Source of the DNA: an uncultured Oscillospiraceae bacterium | Lineage (GTDB): Bacteria; Bacillota; Clostridia; Oscillospirales; Ruminococcaceae | Direction: 5' to 3' | Length of the DNA stretch: 41,489 nt | Assembly: GCA_900547455.1 (NCBI GenBank) | Contig: URGV01000018.1 | Coordinates: forward strand, 1 to 41,489 | Shown: piece after piece, positions 32,559 through 40,662 of the stretch | How positions within the stretch are numbered: position 1 is the stretch's first letter | Layout of the letters: every line of letters starts with the position of its first letter | Notes under the pieces: generated by a model | What the model saw: only the letters and a program-made list of their open reading frames with translations | The model's database searches: none | What the model was told of the DNA's origin: nothing | Program-made: the position numbers and the translations under genes

Positions 32559-33170
32559 ATGGTCAAGATAGCGGTATTGGTGTCCGGCGGCGGAACCAAC
32601 CTGCAGGCGCTGATCGACCGGCAGCAGGCAGGGGAGCTTGGCTGTGGGCAGATTGGGCTGGTGCTCAGCTCCCGCCCGGGCGTGTACGCGCTGGAGCGCG
32701 CGCAAAAAGCGGGAATTGAGACGGTGGTGGTGGACCGCAAGAGCTGCGCCACCGCCGAGGAATTCAGCGCCAGGGTGCTGCATCAGCTGCAGAGTCGCGG
32801 CGTGGAGATGGTGGTGCTGGCAGGATTTTTGAGCATCCTGTGCAAGGATATGGTGGAGGCCTACCCCAACCGGATCATCAACGTTCACCCCTCGCTCATC
32901 CCTTCCTTCTGCGGCAAGGGTTTTTATGGGCTGAAGGTGCATCAGGCTGCCCTGGATTACGGTGTCAAGGTGACCGGAGCCACCGTCCACTATGTCAACG
33001 AGGTGACCGACGGCGGCAGCATTATTTTGCAGAAGGCGGTCTACATCGAACCGGACGACACACCGGAAACCTTGCAGCGTCGCGTGATGGAGCAGGCGGA
33101 ATGGGAACTGCTGCCCAAAGCGACCGCAATGGTTTGCCAAAGAATCCAGGAGGAAAAGGACAGACAGTAA
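32559..33170 (+). CDS. purN: GAR transformylase PurN
   Basis: Transfers formyl from 10-formyl-THF to glycinamide ribonucleotide. 203 residues. Motifs: VSGGGTNLQALID near residue 9 for phosphate binding, LAGFLSILCKDMV near 88, the catalytic NVHPSLIPSF (Asn-x-His) near 107, and TVHYVNEVTDGGSIILQ near 135, which supplies the catalytic Asp. The family usually reads DTGPII; here it is DGGSII, a mild variation. The insert CGKGFYGLKVHQAALDYG is typical of clostridial PurN. ATG 32559 follows AAAGGAG; the longer frame from 32496 runs through the upstream hairpin. Confidence 0.95.
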   Translation: MVKIAVLVSGGGTNLQALIDRQQAGELGCGQIGLVLSSRPGVYALERAQKAGIETVVVDRKSCATAEEFSARVLHQLQSRGVEMVVLAGFLSILCKDMVEAYPNRIINVHPSLIPSFCGKGFYGLKVHQAALDYGVKVTGATVHYVNEVTDGGSIILQKAVYIEPDDTPETLQRRVMEQAEWELLPKATAMVCQRIQEEKDRQ

Positions 33171-33193
33171 CAGCAAGAGAAGGAGAGGTATCT

Positions 33194-33895
33194 ATGAACT
33201 GTGTTGAACTGGCGCAGGAGCTGCGCGGCAATACCTACCCGGGCAGAGGAATTGTCCTGGGCAAAAGTGAAGATGGAAGCAAGATGGTGATCGCCTACTT
33301 TATCATGGGCAGAAGCGAGAACAGCCGCAACCGCATCTTTGTGGAGCAGGAGGACGGCATCCGCACCGAGGCCTTTGACCCGAGCAAATTGTCCGACCCG
33401 TCGCTGATTATCTATGCGCCGGTCCGCGTCCTCAACGGCAAAACCATCGTCACCAACGGTGACCAGACCGATACCATCTACGATTTTATGAAGGACGGCA
33501 AGACCTTTGAGGAAGCGCTGCGCACCCGCACCTTCGAGCCGGATGCGCCAAACTTTACCCCCCGCATCTCCGGTGTCGTCGAGGGCGAAAACTATAAGCT
33601 CTCCATCCTCAAGAGCAACAACGGCGATCCGGCCAGCGCGCACCGCTACTTCTTTGAGTACAGCGACCCCAAGGCGGGCGAGGGCCACTTTATCCACACC
33701 TACAAGTGCGACGGCAACCCGATCCCTTCCTATGAGGGAGAGCCGACCCCGGTGAAGATCAGCGGCGACATCGATGCCTTCACCAAGGAAATTTGGGAAA
33801 ACCTCAACGAGGCCAACAAGGTTTCGCTGTTCACCCGCTTTATCGACATCGCCACCGGCGAAACCCAGACCAGAATCGTCAACAAAAACAAGTAA
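33194..33895 (+). CDS. purO: IMP cyclohydrolase, archaeal PurO-like (IMP_cyclohyd family)
   Basis: Closes the purine ring, FAICAR to IMP, the last step of the pathway. 233 residues. It is not the MGS-type domain of bacterial PurH. It reads like archaeal PurO: YPGRGIVLGKSEDGSKMVIA at the N-terminus, then a strand-rich body with KTIVTNGDQTDTIYDF near residue 85 and NFTPRISGVV near 120, matching the positions of VSNGSHTDTI and NTPRI-type blocks as I recall them from archaeal PurO. ATG 33194 follows GGAGAGG. It lies directly before the stand-alone AICAR transformylase, so the pair replaces bifunctional PurH. The identification is by motif memory, without a search. Confidence 0.88.
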   Translation: MNCVELAQELRGNTYPGRGIVLGKSEDGSKMVIAYFIMGRSENSRNRIFVEQEDGIRTEAFDPSKLSDPSLIIYAPVRVLNGKTIVTNGDQTDTIYDFMKDGKTFEEALRTRTFEPDAPNFTPRISGVVEGENYKLSILKSNNGDPASAHRYFFEYSDPKAGEGHFIHTYKCDGNPIPSYEGEPTPVKISGDIDAFTKEIWENLNEANKVSLFTRFIDIATGETQTRIVNKNK

Positions 33896-33923
33896 CCATC
33901 GAGTGAGAAAGGACGGATCTTTT

Positions 33924-35105
33924 ATGGCAAATGAGCTTGCGCTGAAATATGGCTGCAACCCCAATCAGAAGCCTTCCCGCATCTTTATGAAGGACGGAAG
34001 CGAGCTGCCGATCAAGGTGCTCAACGGCAAACCGGGCTACATCAATTTCCTGGACGCCTTCAACAGCTGGCAGCTGGTCAAGGAGCTCAAGGAGGCCACC
34101 GGCCTGCCGGCAGCAGCTTCCTTTAAGCATGTTTCCCCGGCTGGCGCTGCGGTCGGCCTGCCGCTGGACGAGACGCTGCGCAGAATCTACTTTGTCGATG
34201 ACCTGGGTGAGCTTTCCCCAATCGCCAGCGCATACGCCAGAGCCAGAGGCGCGGACAGAATGTCCTCCTACGGCGACTTCATCGCGCTGTCCGACGTCTG
34301 CGACGAATGCACCGCCCGCATCATCAAGCGCGAGGTTTCCGACGGCGTCATCGCTCCAGGCTACACCGACGAAGCGCTGGCCATCCTGAAGGAGAAGCGC
34401 AAAGGCGGCTACAACGTCATCGAAATCGACCCGAACTATGTTCCGGCTGAGCTTGAGCACAAGGACGTGTTCGGCGTCACCTTCGAGCAGGGCAGAAACA
34501 ACCTGAAGATCAGCACCGAGCTGTTCAACAACATCGTTTCCAAAAATCAGGCGCTGCCGCAGGGCGCAAAGATCGACCTGCTGATCGCTCTGATTGCTCT
34601 CAAATACACCCAGTCCAACTCGGTCTGCTATGTCAAGGACGGACAGGCCATCGGCATCGGTGCCGGCCAGCAGTCCCGTATCCACTGCACCAGACTGGCA
34701 GGCAACAAGGCGGATATCTGGTACCTGCGCCAGCATGAGAAGGTGCTCAACCTGCCGTTCCGCAAGGACATCCGCCGCGCGGACCGCGACAACACCATCG
34801 ACGTCTATATCTCCGACGACTATCTGGATGTTCTGGCGGACGGCGAGTGGGAGAAATACTTCACCACCAAACCGGACCCGCTGACCCGTCCGGAAAAGCG
34901 CGCCTGGCTGGATACCCTGAGCGGCGTATCGCTGGGCTCGGACGCCTTCTTCCCGTTCGGTGACAACATTGAGCGTGCGCACCGCAGCGGCGTGCAGTAT
35001 ATTGCGGAGCCGGGCGGTTCCATCCGCGACGACAACGTCATCGAGACCTGCGACAAGTACGACATGGTCCTGGCGTTCACCGGCATTCGTCTGTTCCACC
35101 ACTAA
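33924..35105 (+). CDS. purH: AICAR transformylase (PurH C-terminal domain only)
   Basis: Formylates AICAR to FAICAR using 10-formyl-THF. 393 residues, well short of the 510-530 of bifunctional PurH. The protein starts directly at the transformylase domain (LKYGCNPNQKPSRIFMKDGS), with no N-terminal IMP cyclohydrolase domain. The catalytic Lys-His pair is visible in SFKHVSPAGAAVG near residue 70. Other family blocks are YGDFIALSD near 115, QSNSVCYVKDGQAIGIGAGQ near 235 and ending GGSIRDDNVIETCDKYDMVL. ATG 33924 follows GAAAGGACGG. The missing activity is supplied by the gene just upstream. A strong terminator follows before purD. Confidence 0.95.
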   Translation: MANELALKYGCNPNQKPSRIFMKDGSELPIKVLNGKPGYINFLDAFNSWQLVKELKEATGLPAAASFKHVSPAGAAVGLPLDETLRRIYFVDDLGELSPIASAYARARGADRMSSYGDFIALSDVCDECTARIIKREVSDGVIAPGYTDEALAILKEKRKGGYNVIEIDPNYVPAELEHKDVFGVTFEQGRNNLKISTELFNNIVSKNQALPQGAKIDLLIALIALKYTQSNSVCYVKDGQAIGIGAGQQSRIHCTRLAGNKADIWYLRQHEKVLNLPFRKDIRRADRDNTIDVYISDDYLDVLADGEWEKYFTTKPDPLTRPEKRAWLDTLSGVSLGSDAFFPFGDNIERAHRSGVQYIAEPGGSIRDDNVIETCDKYDMVLAFTGIRLFHH

Positions 35106-35132
35106 TCGCAAAGAGGGAGCATCTCCCCTGAG

Positions 35133-35171
35133 AAAAAGCTGGGGAAGGGGAGTTTCCTTCCCCGGCTTTTT
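35133..35171 (+). terminator. intrinsic terminator between purH and purD
   Basis: AAAAAGCTGGGGAAGG and CCTTCCCCGGCTTTTT form a 16-bp stem (one wobble) around GGAGTTT, with the T-run inside the right arm. Only 22 bp separate it from the purD start, and no promoter fits in between, so purD relies on read-through. Confidence 0.8.
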
Positions 35172-35193
35172 GGCTTAGAAAGGAAGAGGTACA

Positions 35194-36471
35194 ATGAAAA
35201 TTCTGGTAGTGGGCTCCGGCGGAAGGGAGCACGCCATCATCCGCAAGTTAAAACAGAGCCCAAAGGCGGAGAAAATTTTCTGCTGCCCGGGCAACGGCGG
35301 CATCAGCGCCGATGCCGAGTGCGTCGCCATCAACGCGATGGACATCGAGGGCGTCGTCAACTTCTCCAAGGAAAATCAGATCGACCTGGTGGTCGTCGCT
35401 CCGGACGACCCGCTGGCGGCCGGCATGGTCGACGCTTTAAACGCCGAGGGCATCATGACCTTTGGCCCGACCAAGGCCGCCGCCCAGATCGAGGCCAGCA
35501 AGGTCTTTGCAAAGGATCTGATGAAGCAGCACAACATTCCGACCGCCTCCTATGAGGTGTTTGACGACCCGGCCAAGGCGCTCTCCTACATCGAGCAGAA
35601 AAACGAGTACCCGGTTGTCATCAAGGCCGATGGCCTGGCGCTGGGCAAGGGCGTCATCATCGCCGCCGACCACGACGAGGCCAAAGAGGGCCTGAAAGAA
35701 ATCATGGAGGACAAGGTTTTTGGCGCCAGCGGCAACCAGGTTGTGGTCGAGGAATTTTTGACCGGCCCGGAGGTTTCGGTGCTGGCCTTTGTGGATGGCA
35801 AGACGGTGGTTCCGATGGTTTCCTCGATGGATCACAAGCGCGCCCTGGACGGCGACAAGGGCCTCAACACCGGTGGCATGGGCACTGTGGCTCCCAACCC
35901 CTACTACACCCCGGAGGTCGCCCAGCAGTGCATGGAGCGCATCTTCCTGCCGACCGTGAAGGCGATGCAGGAGATGGGCCGCCCGTTTAAGGGCTGCCTC
36001 TACTTTGGCCTGATGATTACCCCGAAGGGCCCGTACGTCATCGAGTACAACAGCCGCTTCGGCGATCCGGAGACCCAGGTTGTCCTGGAACTGCTGGAGA
36101 GCGACCTGGTCGAGATCATGCAGGCGGTCTATGAGGGAACGCTGACCCCGGAGATGGTGCGCTTTAGCAGTCAGAAGGCAGCGTGCGTCATCATCGCCAG
36201 CGGCGGCTATCCAAAGTCCTACAAGAAGGGCTGCCCGATCGAGGGTCTGGATGAGAAGGGCCAGCGGGAAGGCGTGAGCGTCTACCACTCCGGCACCAAG
36301 CTGGAAAATGGAACCTTCTGTTCCAACGGCGGCCGCGTGCTGGGTGTTACCGCCAAGGCGGACACGCTGCAGGAGGCGCTGGATAAGGCCTACCGCGAGG
36401 TGGATAAGATCCACTTTGAAAACTGCTTCAGCCGCCGAGACATCGGTCAGCGCGCGCTGCAGGCAAAATAA
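35194..36471 (+). CDS. purD: GAR synthetase PurD
   Basis: ATP-grasp ligase joining glycine to phosphoribosylamine, the second pathway step. 425 residues. N-domain VVGSGGREHAIIRKL at the start; PGNGGIS near 30; ATP-grasp lysines in YPVVIKADGLALGKGVIIA near 140; GPEVSVLAFVDG near 190; DHKRALDGDKGLNTGGMG near 215; and the metal site EYNSRFGDPETQVVL near 290. ATG 35194 follows AAAGGAAGAGG. It closes the operon, behind a strong internal terminator, and ends at a bidirectional terminator shared with the CadD-like gene. Confidence 0.96.
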   Translation: MKILVVGSGGREHAIIRKLKQSPKAEKIFCCPGNGGISADAECVAINAMDIEGVVNFSKENQIDLVVVAPDDPLAAGMVDALNAEGIMTFGPTKAAAQIEASKVFAKDLMKQHNIPTASYEVFDDPAKALSYIEQKNEYPVVIKADGLALGKGVIIAADHDEAKEGLKEIMEDKVFGASGNQVVVEEFLTGPEVSVLAFVDGKTVVPMVSSMDHKRALDGDKGLNTGGMGTVAPNPYYTPEVAQQCMERIFLPTVKAMQEMGRPFKGCLYFGLMITPKGPYVIEYNSRFGDPETQVVLELLESDLVEIMQAVYEGTLTPEMVRFSSQKAACVIIASGGYPKSYKKGCPIEGLDEKGQREGVSVYHSGTKLENGTFCSNGGRVLGVTAKADTLQEALDKAYREVDKIHFENCFSRRDIGQRALQAK

Positions 36472-36482
36472 GAGTGAAAGAA

Positions 36483-36519
36483 AACAAGAGACAGCTTTTT
36501 ATAAAAGCTGTCTCTTGTT
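36483..36519. terminator. bidirectional terminator between purD and CadD-like gene
   Basis: A 17-bp perfect stem: arm starting AACAAGAGACAGC, loop TAT, then its complement ending CTCTTGTT. It abuts the stop codon of the minus-strand gene. Confidence 0.9.
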
Positions 36520-37080
36520 CTATCCGAGAAGGACGCTCAAGCCGATGGCGATCAGCACCAGCGGGACAAGGATGTGCTGATACTGCTGCAGCTTTCGCCG
36601 CAGCAGCGGATAGTCGGCAAAGCGTTCGGCCAGCAGCCACCAGATAAGGCACAGCAGGGCAAAGAGGAGGAAGGTGACTCCCAGCTGCGACAGAGTGGAG
36701 CGGCTGAAGGCGGGAATGTAGACGCCGATGTTGTCCGCACCGTTGGCGACGGTGAGCAGGAAGATACCGGAGGTGCCAAGCGTTGCCCGGGAGAGCGAAG
36801 GGGCATCGTCGCCTTTGGTTTGCAGCAAGCTGCGGATTCCGAGCAGGATGGGGATCAGCCCCAGCAGGCGGACGAGGCGCTCGTCGGCGATGGCCTGCAG
36901 GCCAAATGCGCCCAGCAGACTGGCGGCGGTCAGCGCGCCGATGCCCAGACAGTGCCCGGTCAGGATGCTCCTTTGGCCGGCTTTGCTGTCGGCCTGCGCA
37001 CAGAGCAGGGTCAGCAAAAACAGGTCGTCGATGTTGGTGCTGGTATAGCAGAGGATGGCGGTGAGGGTGGTTTGCAGCAA
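36520..37080 (-). CDS. CadD-family cadmium/cation exporter
   Basis: Membrane protein of the CadD cadmium-resistance family (LysE-like superfamily). 186 residues with five or six helices. The N-terminal CYTSTNIDDLFLLTLL is the family signature with its acidic pair. The segment ANGADNIGVYIPAFSR near residue 110 is the second signature with Asn/Asp in a helix. Expected role: export of Cd2+ or another cation, or solute balance; the true substrate is not evident. It starts at TTG 37080, preceded by AAAGGAG nine bases upstream. A promoter, TTGACA-18-TTGAAT, at 37147-37118 in the minus sense is plausible. With MntP (3412) and YtaF (39963), three small cation-exporter-type proteins occur in the window. 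Confidence 0.88.
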   Translation of the reverse strand: MLQTTLTAILCYTSTNIDDLFLLTLLCAQADSKAGQRSILTGHCLGIGALTAASLLGAFGLQAIADERLVRLLGLIPILLGIRSLLQTKGDDAPSLSRATLGTSGIFLLTVANGADNIGVYIPAFSRSTLSQLGVTFLLFALLCLIWWLLAERFADYPLLRRKLQQYQHILVPLVLIAIGLSVLLG

Positions 37081-37117
37081 GCAGGGAAGCTCCTTTCGCA
37101 GGAAAAGATTTTCTTTT

Positions 37118-37147
37118 ATTCAAGCACAAAAGCACATATCCTGTCAA
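37118..37147 (-). promoter_or_regulatory. possible promoter of CadD-like gene
   Basis: Minus sense: perfect TTGACA (37147-37142), 18 bp, TTGAAT (37123-37118). The -10 box is weak. Confidence 0.4.
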
Positions 37148-37256
37148 GCGAAAAGGCGGACAGGACAATTTCGACGGAATTTTGACAGGCGCAAACAAAG
37201 GCTTTCGCAAAACTCAACAAATCTTTTGCGCAGCCAATTTTTCACCGCAAAACTGG

Positions 37257-37291
37257 TTGACTTGACCACTTTTTCAGTAGTAAACTATACA
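37257..37291 (+). promoter_or_regulatory. promoter/operator of second MATE gene
   Basis: Two staggered promoter readings overlap: TTGACT (37257) with TAAACT (37281), and TTGACC (37262) with TATACA (37286), both with 18-bp spacers. The -10 region carries the dyad TAGT-AA-ACTA, a MarR- or TetR-style operator candidate. Confidence 0.5.
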
Positions 37292-37342
37292 GGCGCGCTG
37301 AGCGCTCCAGATAGAAAAAAGAAGTGGGAGGATATTGGGACT

Positions 37343-38725
37343 ATGGCCCTCAGACAAAACGATCTTGGAAACGACGACATTAAACAACTGGTTCGCCGCC
37401 TGGCGATCCCCTCGATGCTGGCGCAGTTTGTCAATGTGCTCTACAGCATCGTCGACCGGATGTATATCGGAAACATCAAGGATGTGGGAGAGATTGCCCT
37501 GGCAGGCGCGGGCGTGTGCGGACCGATTGTGACCCTCATCTCCTCCTTTGCCTTTTTGATCGGCATCGGCGGCGCCCCGCTGATGGCCATCCGCATGGGT
37601 GAAAACAACCACGAAGGAGCCAAAAAGATTCTGGCCAACTGCTTTGTCATGCTGCTGGGGCTTTCCGCCATCCTGACGGCGGCGGCCATCGCTCTGCGTG
37701 AGCCGATGCTGATGTTTTTCGGCGCCAGCGAGCAGACCTTCCCCTATGCAAATTCCTACCTGACCTACTATGTCTCCGGCACAGTGTTCGCCATCCTGAC
37801 GGCAGGGCTGGGGCAGTTCATCACCTGCCAGGGCTTTGCCAATGAGGCGATGCTCTCCACCATCATCGGCGCGGTGATGAACATCATCCTCGACCCCATC
37901 TTCATCTTCCTGTTCAACATGGGCGTCAGGGGAGCCGCCATCGCGACGGTCATCTCGCAGGCCTGCTCCTGCGCGTTTGTGCTGTGGTTTTTGTTCAGCG
38001 ACCGCGTCCATGTCAAGATCAGCTTCGGCGGCTATTCTGCCAAGATCATGCGCAGGGTGCTCACCTTTGGCTTCTGCCCCTTCATCATCATCGCGGGCGA
38101 CAGCGTGCTGATCATCGCGCTCAACACCGTCCTGCAGCAGTACGGCGGGGCGCAGGGCGACATGCTGATCGCCTGCGCGACCATCGTCCAGAGCTATATG
38201 CAGATCGTCACCCTGCCGCTGGGCGGCATCACCAGCGGCACCCAGCCGATTTTGAGCTTTAACTACGGCGCCAAAAACATCGACCGCATCCGCCAGGGGG
38301 AGAAGGAGATCGTCAAGATGGCCTTTGCCTTCTGCCTGGTCATGTTCATTATCTCGCAGACGGTGTCCGGCGTCTTTGTCCGGCTGTTTACCCAGAACCC
38401 GGAATACATCGCGCTCTCCATCCAGTCGATCCGCATCTATACCTTTGGAATCATCCCGCTGGCCCTGCAGTATTCCTTCGTGGACGGCCTGACGGCACTG
38501 GGCATCATCAAGGTTTCGGTCTCGCTGTCGGTGTTCCGAAAGGTTCTGTTTTTGGTCTTTACCCTGGCGCTGCCGGTCTTCTTCGGCGCCTCCTCGGCCT
38601 TTTATGCCGAGCCGATCGTCGATATCTTCTGCGGCCTGTTCAGCACAGCGGTCTTTTTGAGCATCATCGGCAAGGTGCTGCGCAAGCGGGAGCAGATGCC
38701 GGAAGGGCAGTCGCTGTATTCCTAA
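37343..38725 (+). CDS. MATE family efflux transporter (second)
   Basis: Integral membrane exporter, 460 residues, 12 predicted helices. It opens LGNDDIKQLVRRLAIPSMLA and then NVLYSIVDRMYIGNI, typical of the DinF/MepA-like MATE branch. SFNYGAKNIDRI near residue 315 is the repeated signature in the second half. It is clearly a different subfamily from the MATE protein at 354, with little shared sequence outside the general pattern. ATG 37343 is preceded by GGGAGG at a rather long 11 bases. A much longer open frame from 37055 runs through the opposite CadD-like promoter and is rejected. It is monocistronic and ends at a strong terminator. Confidence 0.93.
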   Translation: MALRQNDLGNDDIKQLVRRLAIPSMLAQFVNVLYSIVDRMYIGNIKDVGEIALAGAGVCGPIVTLISSFAFLIGIGGAPLMAIRMGENNHEGAKKILANCFVMLLGLSAILTAAAIALREPMLMFFGASEQTFPYANSYLTYYVSGTVFAILTAGLGQFITCQGFANEAMLSTIIGAVMNIILDPIFIFLFNMGVRGAAIATVISQACSCAFVLWFLFSDRVHVKISFGGYSAKIMRRVLTFGFCPFIIIAGDSVLIIALNTVLQQYGGAQGDMLIACATIVQSYMQIVTLPLGGITSGTQPILSFNYGAKNIDRIRQGEKEIVKMAFAFCLVMFIISQTVSGVFVRLFTQNPEYIALSIQSIRIYTFGIIPLALQYSFVDGLTALGIIKVSVSLSVFRKVLFLVFTLALPVFFGASSAFYAEPIVDIFCGLFSTAVFLSIIGKVLRKREQMPEGQSLYS

Positions 38726-38726
38726 G

Positions 38727-38761
38727 AAAAAAGGTTAGCTGTATATCAGCTAACCTTTTTT
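38727..38761. terminator. bidirectional terminator after second MATE gene
   Basis: AAAAAAGGTTAGCTG and CAGCTAACCTTTTTT form a perfect 15-bp stem with a TATAT loop, shared with the converging gene whose stop codon starts at the next base. Confidence 0.95.
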
Positions 38762-39880
38762 CTATGTCAATATTTCGATGCACTTTTGATACCGCCCTTC
38801 ACCGGGGAAGTAAGGCGGCGCGGCAACTACTTTCCTTTTGATCAGTTCTTCATTGAGGGAGCCGAAAAGAATGTGGTAGAGTTCGTTTGCAATTTCCAGC
38901 GGATCGACGCCATGAGAGACCGCAGTGATTTGAAGGGAGACGGCAAGATCAGACAAAGCTTTACTCATTTTTTCACTAAGACATTCTTCAACGATCGCTT
39001 CGATCTTCAAAATATAAGGGCGATGCTCAGGCCTATAGACGGGGACGCAGATTGAGCCATTGTGTACATACCCAAATAACTCCAGAAGTTTAAGAACATT
39101 GTCGTCGCAATGACCTGTCTGAAGGAAGAAGAGTACGTCAGACAAAATTTTTTCTTTGTTTAAAGGGGGATCGCTGCTTTGCCATAGAATTTGGGCAGGC
39201 AGGTATTGGTCGAGAAGTTTTTCCTGTTCCATCAGACGAAAAAAGCGATAGAAGTCGAAACGGTTTCCTTGGGCATCTCCAAATGACTGAAGAGAACAAC
39301 GCTGGTTTGCAAAACGATTGTAAGAACACAATATCTGGTCAGAAAATTTTTGCAGAGAATCACATTTTTCATAAATGATAACCAGATAATCCAGTCCGGA
39401 AGGATGTGTTCTGGAGGTAGCTAGAGAGCGGTGTTCACTTAAAAAGTCGAAAAACAAGCCATCGAAAATCATTCCGCACAAGATGTGATATAAATTCTGC
39501 TCGACAGAAAATTGGTTGTCGATTTTGGCACAACAATCGCGAATGGCCGGGACGGCACCTTCCAGTATGTCGGCAAGAGCAACGGCTGAGTCAGCTGTTT
39601 TTTGCTGAAGCGTATCAGCATCTTCTGCTAAAAAAATGGGGCAGTCGAACAAAAGGGCGCCATTCTGGGAGCGAAGAATACCAATCCGAATCATTTGGGA
39701 GACAAAAAATTTTTCATATGTAGTGCAGTCGCTGATTTGATAGGTACCTGCGGGGTGATCGGCGATTTCAGAAAGAAAAAAATCGCTGTCTTTTCCAAAA
39801 ATCAGACGAGGATTATCGGGATTGGATGCTTGCAGATCAGCATTAAAATTTTCGTACAGAAAGTATTCAAAACGGTGCAT
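38762..39880 (-). CDS. uncharacterised 372-residue protein, AT-rich gene
   Basis: I do not recognise the family. The product is soluble-looking, without signal peptide or helices long enough to cross a membrane. It begins MHRFEYFLYENFNADLQASN. It is rich in Phe, Leu, Cys, Asp and Gln, and has a predominantly helical feel from about residue 100 onward (LADILEGAVPAIRDCCAKID; FYRFFRLMEQEKLLDQYL). The base composition is visibly more AT-rich and its codon choice more mixed than the purine, hydrogenase or efflux genes around it, which may mean recent acquisition or low expression. Promoter (39944-39916) and ribosome site (GGAGG, eight bases before ATG 39880) are excellent, so it is a real gene. 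It is monocistronic, with no functional partner in view. Confidence 0.75.
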   Translation of the reverse strand: MHRFEYFLYENFNADLQASNPDNPRLIFGKDSDFFLSEIADHPAGTYQISDCTTYEKFFVSQMIRIGILRSQNGALLFDCPIFLAEDADTLQQKTADSAVALADILEGAVPAIRDCCAKIDNQFSVEQNLYHILCGMIFDGLFFDFLSEHRSLATSRTHPSGLDYLVIIYEKCDSLQKFSDQILCSYNRFANQRCSLQSFGDAQGNRFDFYRFFRLMEQEKLLDQYLPAQILWQSSDPPLNKEKILSDVLFFLQTGHCDDNVLKLLELFGYVHNGSICVPVYRPEHRPYILKIEAIVEECLSEKMSKALSDLAVSLQITAVSHGVDPLEIANELYHILFGSLNEELIKRKVVAAPPYFPGEGRYQKCIEILT

Positions 39881-39915
39881 GTCTTATTCCTCCGCATATT
39901 GTCGATCATTTTTTT

Positions 39916-39944
39916 ATTATATAATCCTTTTAGAATTTGGTCAA
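39916..39944 (-). promoter_or_regulatory. promoter of the 372-residue protein gene
   Basis: Minus sense: TTGACC (39944-39939), 17 bp, TATAAT (39921-39916). Confidence 0.75.
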
Positions 39945-39962
39945 GGATGAAATCTTTTCAAT

Positions 39963-40604
39963 TTAGAACAGTCTCCCCACCCCCAGCAAAATCAGCATCC
40001 CGCCGGCGAGCCAGCTGAAATCCTTCTGGGAGCGGCTGGAGAGGTGCTGTCCCAGCTTGCAGCCGGCCAGCACGGCCAGCAGGTTGCACAGCAGCGACAG
40101 CAGAAAGACAAGGATGGAAAACCCGCCCTGGGCAGAAAATCCGCTGCCGAAACCCGCGACCAGTCCGTCCAGGCTCAGCGCGACGGCCAGACTGACCGCC
40201 TCCAGACAGGAAAGGGAGTTGGAGCGGTTAAAGTCCGCCCGGGTGGAGTCGATGCAGACCTGCAAAAAGATTTTGAGATTTTGAAAGCGCAGGATGAAGC
40301 TGCGTTCACTTTCGCAGCAGCGGCGAAGCAGGCCCTTGACCAGGCTGTCAAACAGGCGCACCCCACCTATGCCGCACAGCAGCGCGCAGCTGACGAGGTT
40401 GGCGGCATGGGGGCTGATCCAGTCCCCCAGCAGCCCGCCGAGCAGGATGGAAAAAAGTAAACTCAGCGAGCAGGTCAGCGACAGGGCCAGCAGCGAAGCG
40501 GCCGGGATGCGGATGCGCCGCGCCCCCAGCGAGATGCCGGCGGCGAAGGTGTCCAGGCTCAGCGCCAGCGCCAGAACGGCGGCCTCCAGAAGGTAGAACA
40601 ACAA
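39963..40604 (-). CDS. ytaF: YtaF-like sporulation membrane protein (MntP superfamily)
   Basis: Six-helix membrane protein homologous to MntP and known in Bacillus as the sporulation protein YtaF; its transport substrate is unsettled. 213 residues. Two internal repeats carry LALSLDTFAAGISLG near residue 12 and VALSLDGLVAGFGSG near 143, matching the Asp-containing signatures of MntP (LSMDAFAVS). The middle loop is longer and basic (LLRRCCESERSFILRFQNLK). It starts at TTG 40604 (a second TTG follows). The ribosome site GAGGGG lies within the right arm of the hairpin at 40609-40656, so translation may be controlled by that structure. It follows the 166-residue membrane protein gene on the same strand. 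Confidence 0.88.
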   Translation of the reverse strand: MLFYLLEAAVLALALSLDTFAAGISLGARRIRIPAASLLALSLTCSLSLLFSILLGGLLGDWISPHAANLVSCALLCGIGGVRLFDSLVKGLLRRCCESERSFILRFQNLKIFLQVCIDSTRADFNRSNSLSCLEAVSLAVALSLDGLVAGFGSGFSAQGGFSILVFLLSLLCNLLAVLAGCKLGQHLSSRSQKDFSWLAGGMLILLGVGRLF

Positions 40605-40608
40605 AAAA

Positions 40609-40656
40609 CCATCCCCTCACACAGAATTTCTTGTTTATCCTATGTGAGGTGGATGG
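40609..40656 (-). terminator. terminator hairpin that also covers the ytaF ribosome site
   Basis: Minus sense: CCATCC-A-CCTCACA pairs with TGTGAGG-GGATGG (13 bp, one bulge) and is followed by TTTTTTG. It reads as the terminator of the upstream membrane protein gene. Its right arm contains GAGGGG, the only ribosome site for ytaF, and the T-run directly precedes the ytaF start. Confidence 0.7.
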
Positions 40657-40662
40657 CTGCGG

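Noticed and set aside
37055..37342. 96-residue N-terminal extension of the second MATE protein
   Set aside because: It would overlap the CadD-like start and both promoters; MATE proteins begin near the ATG at 37343.
36520..40604. A metal-resistance island formed by CadD-like, MATE and YtaF genes
   Set aside because: The genes have separate promoters, differing strands and no integrase, repeats or metal-responsive regulator between them.
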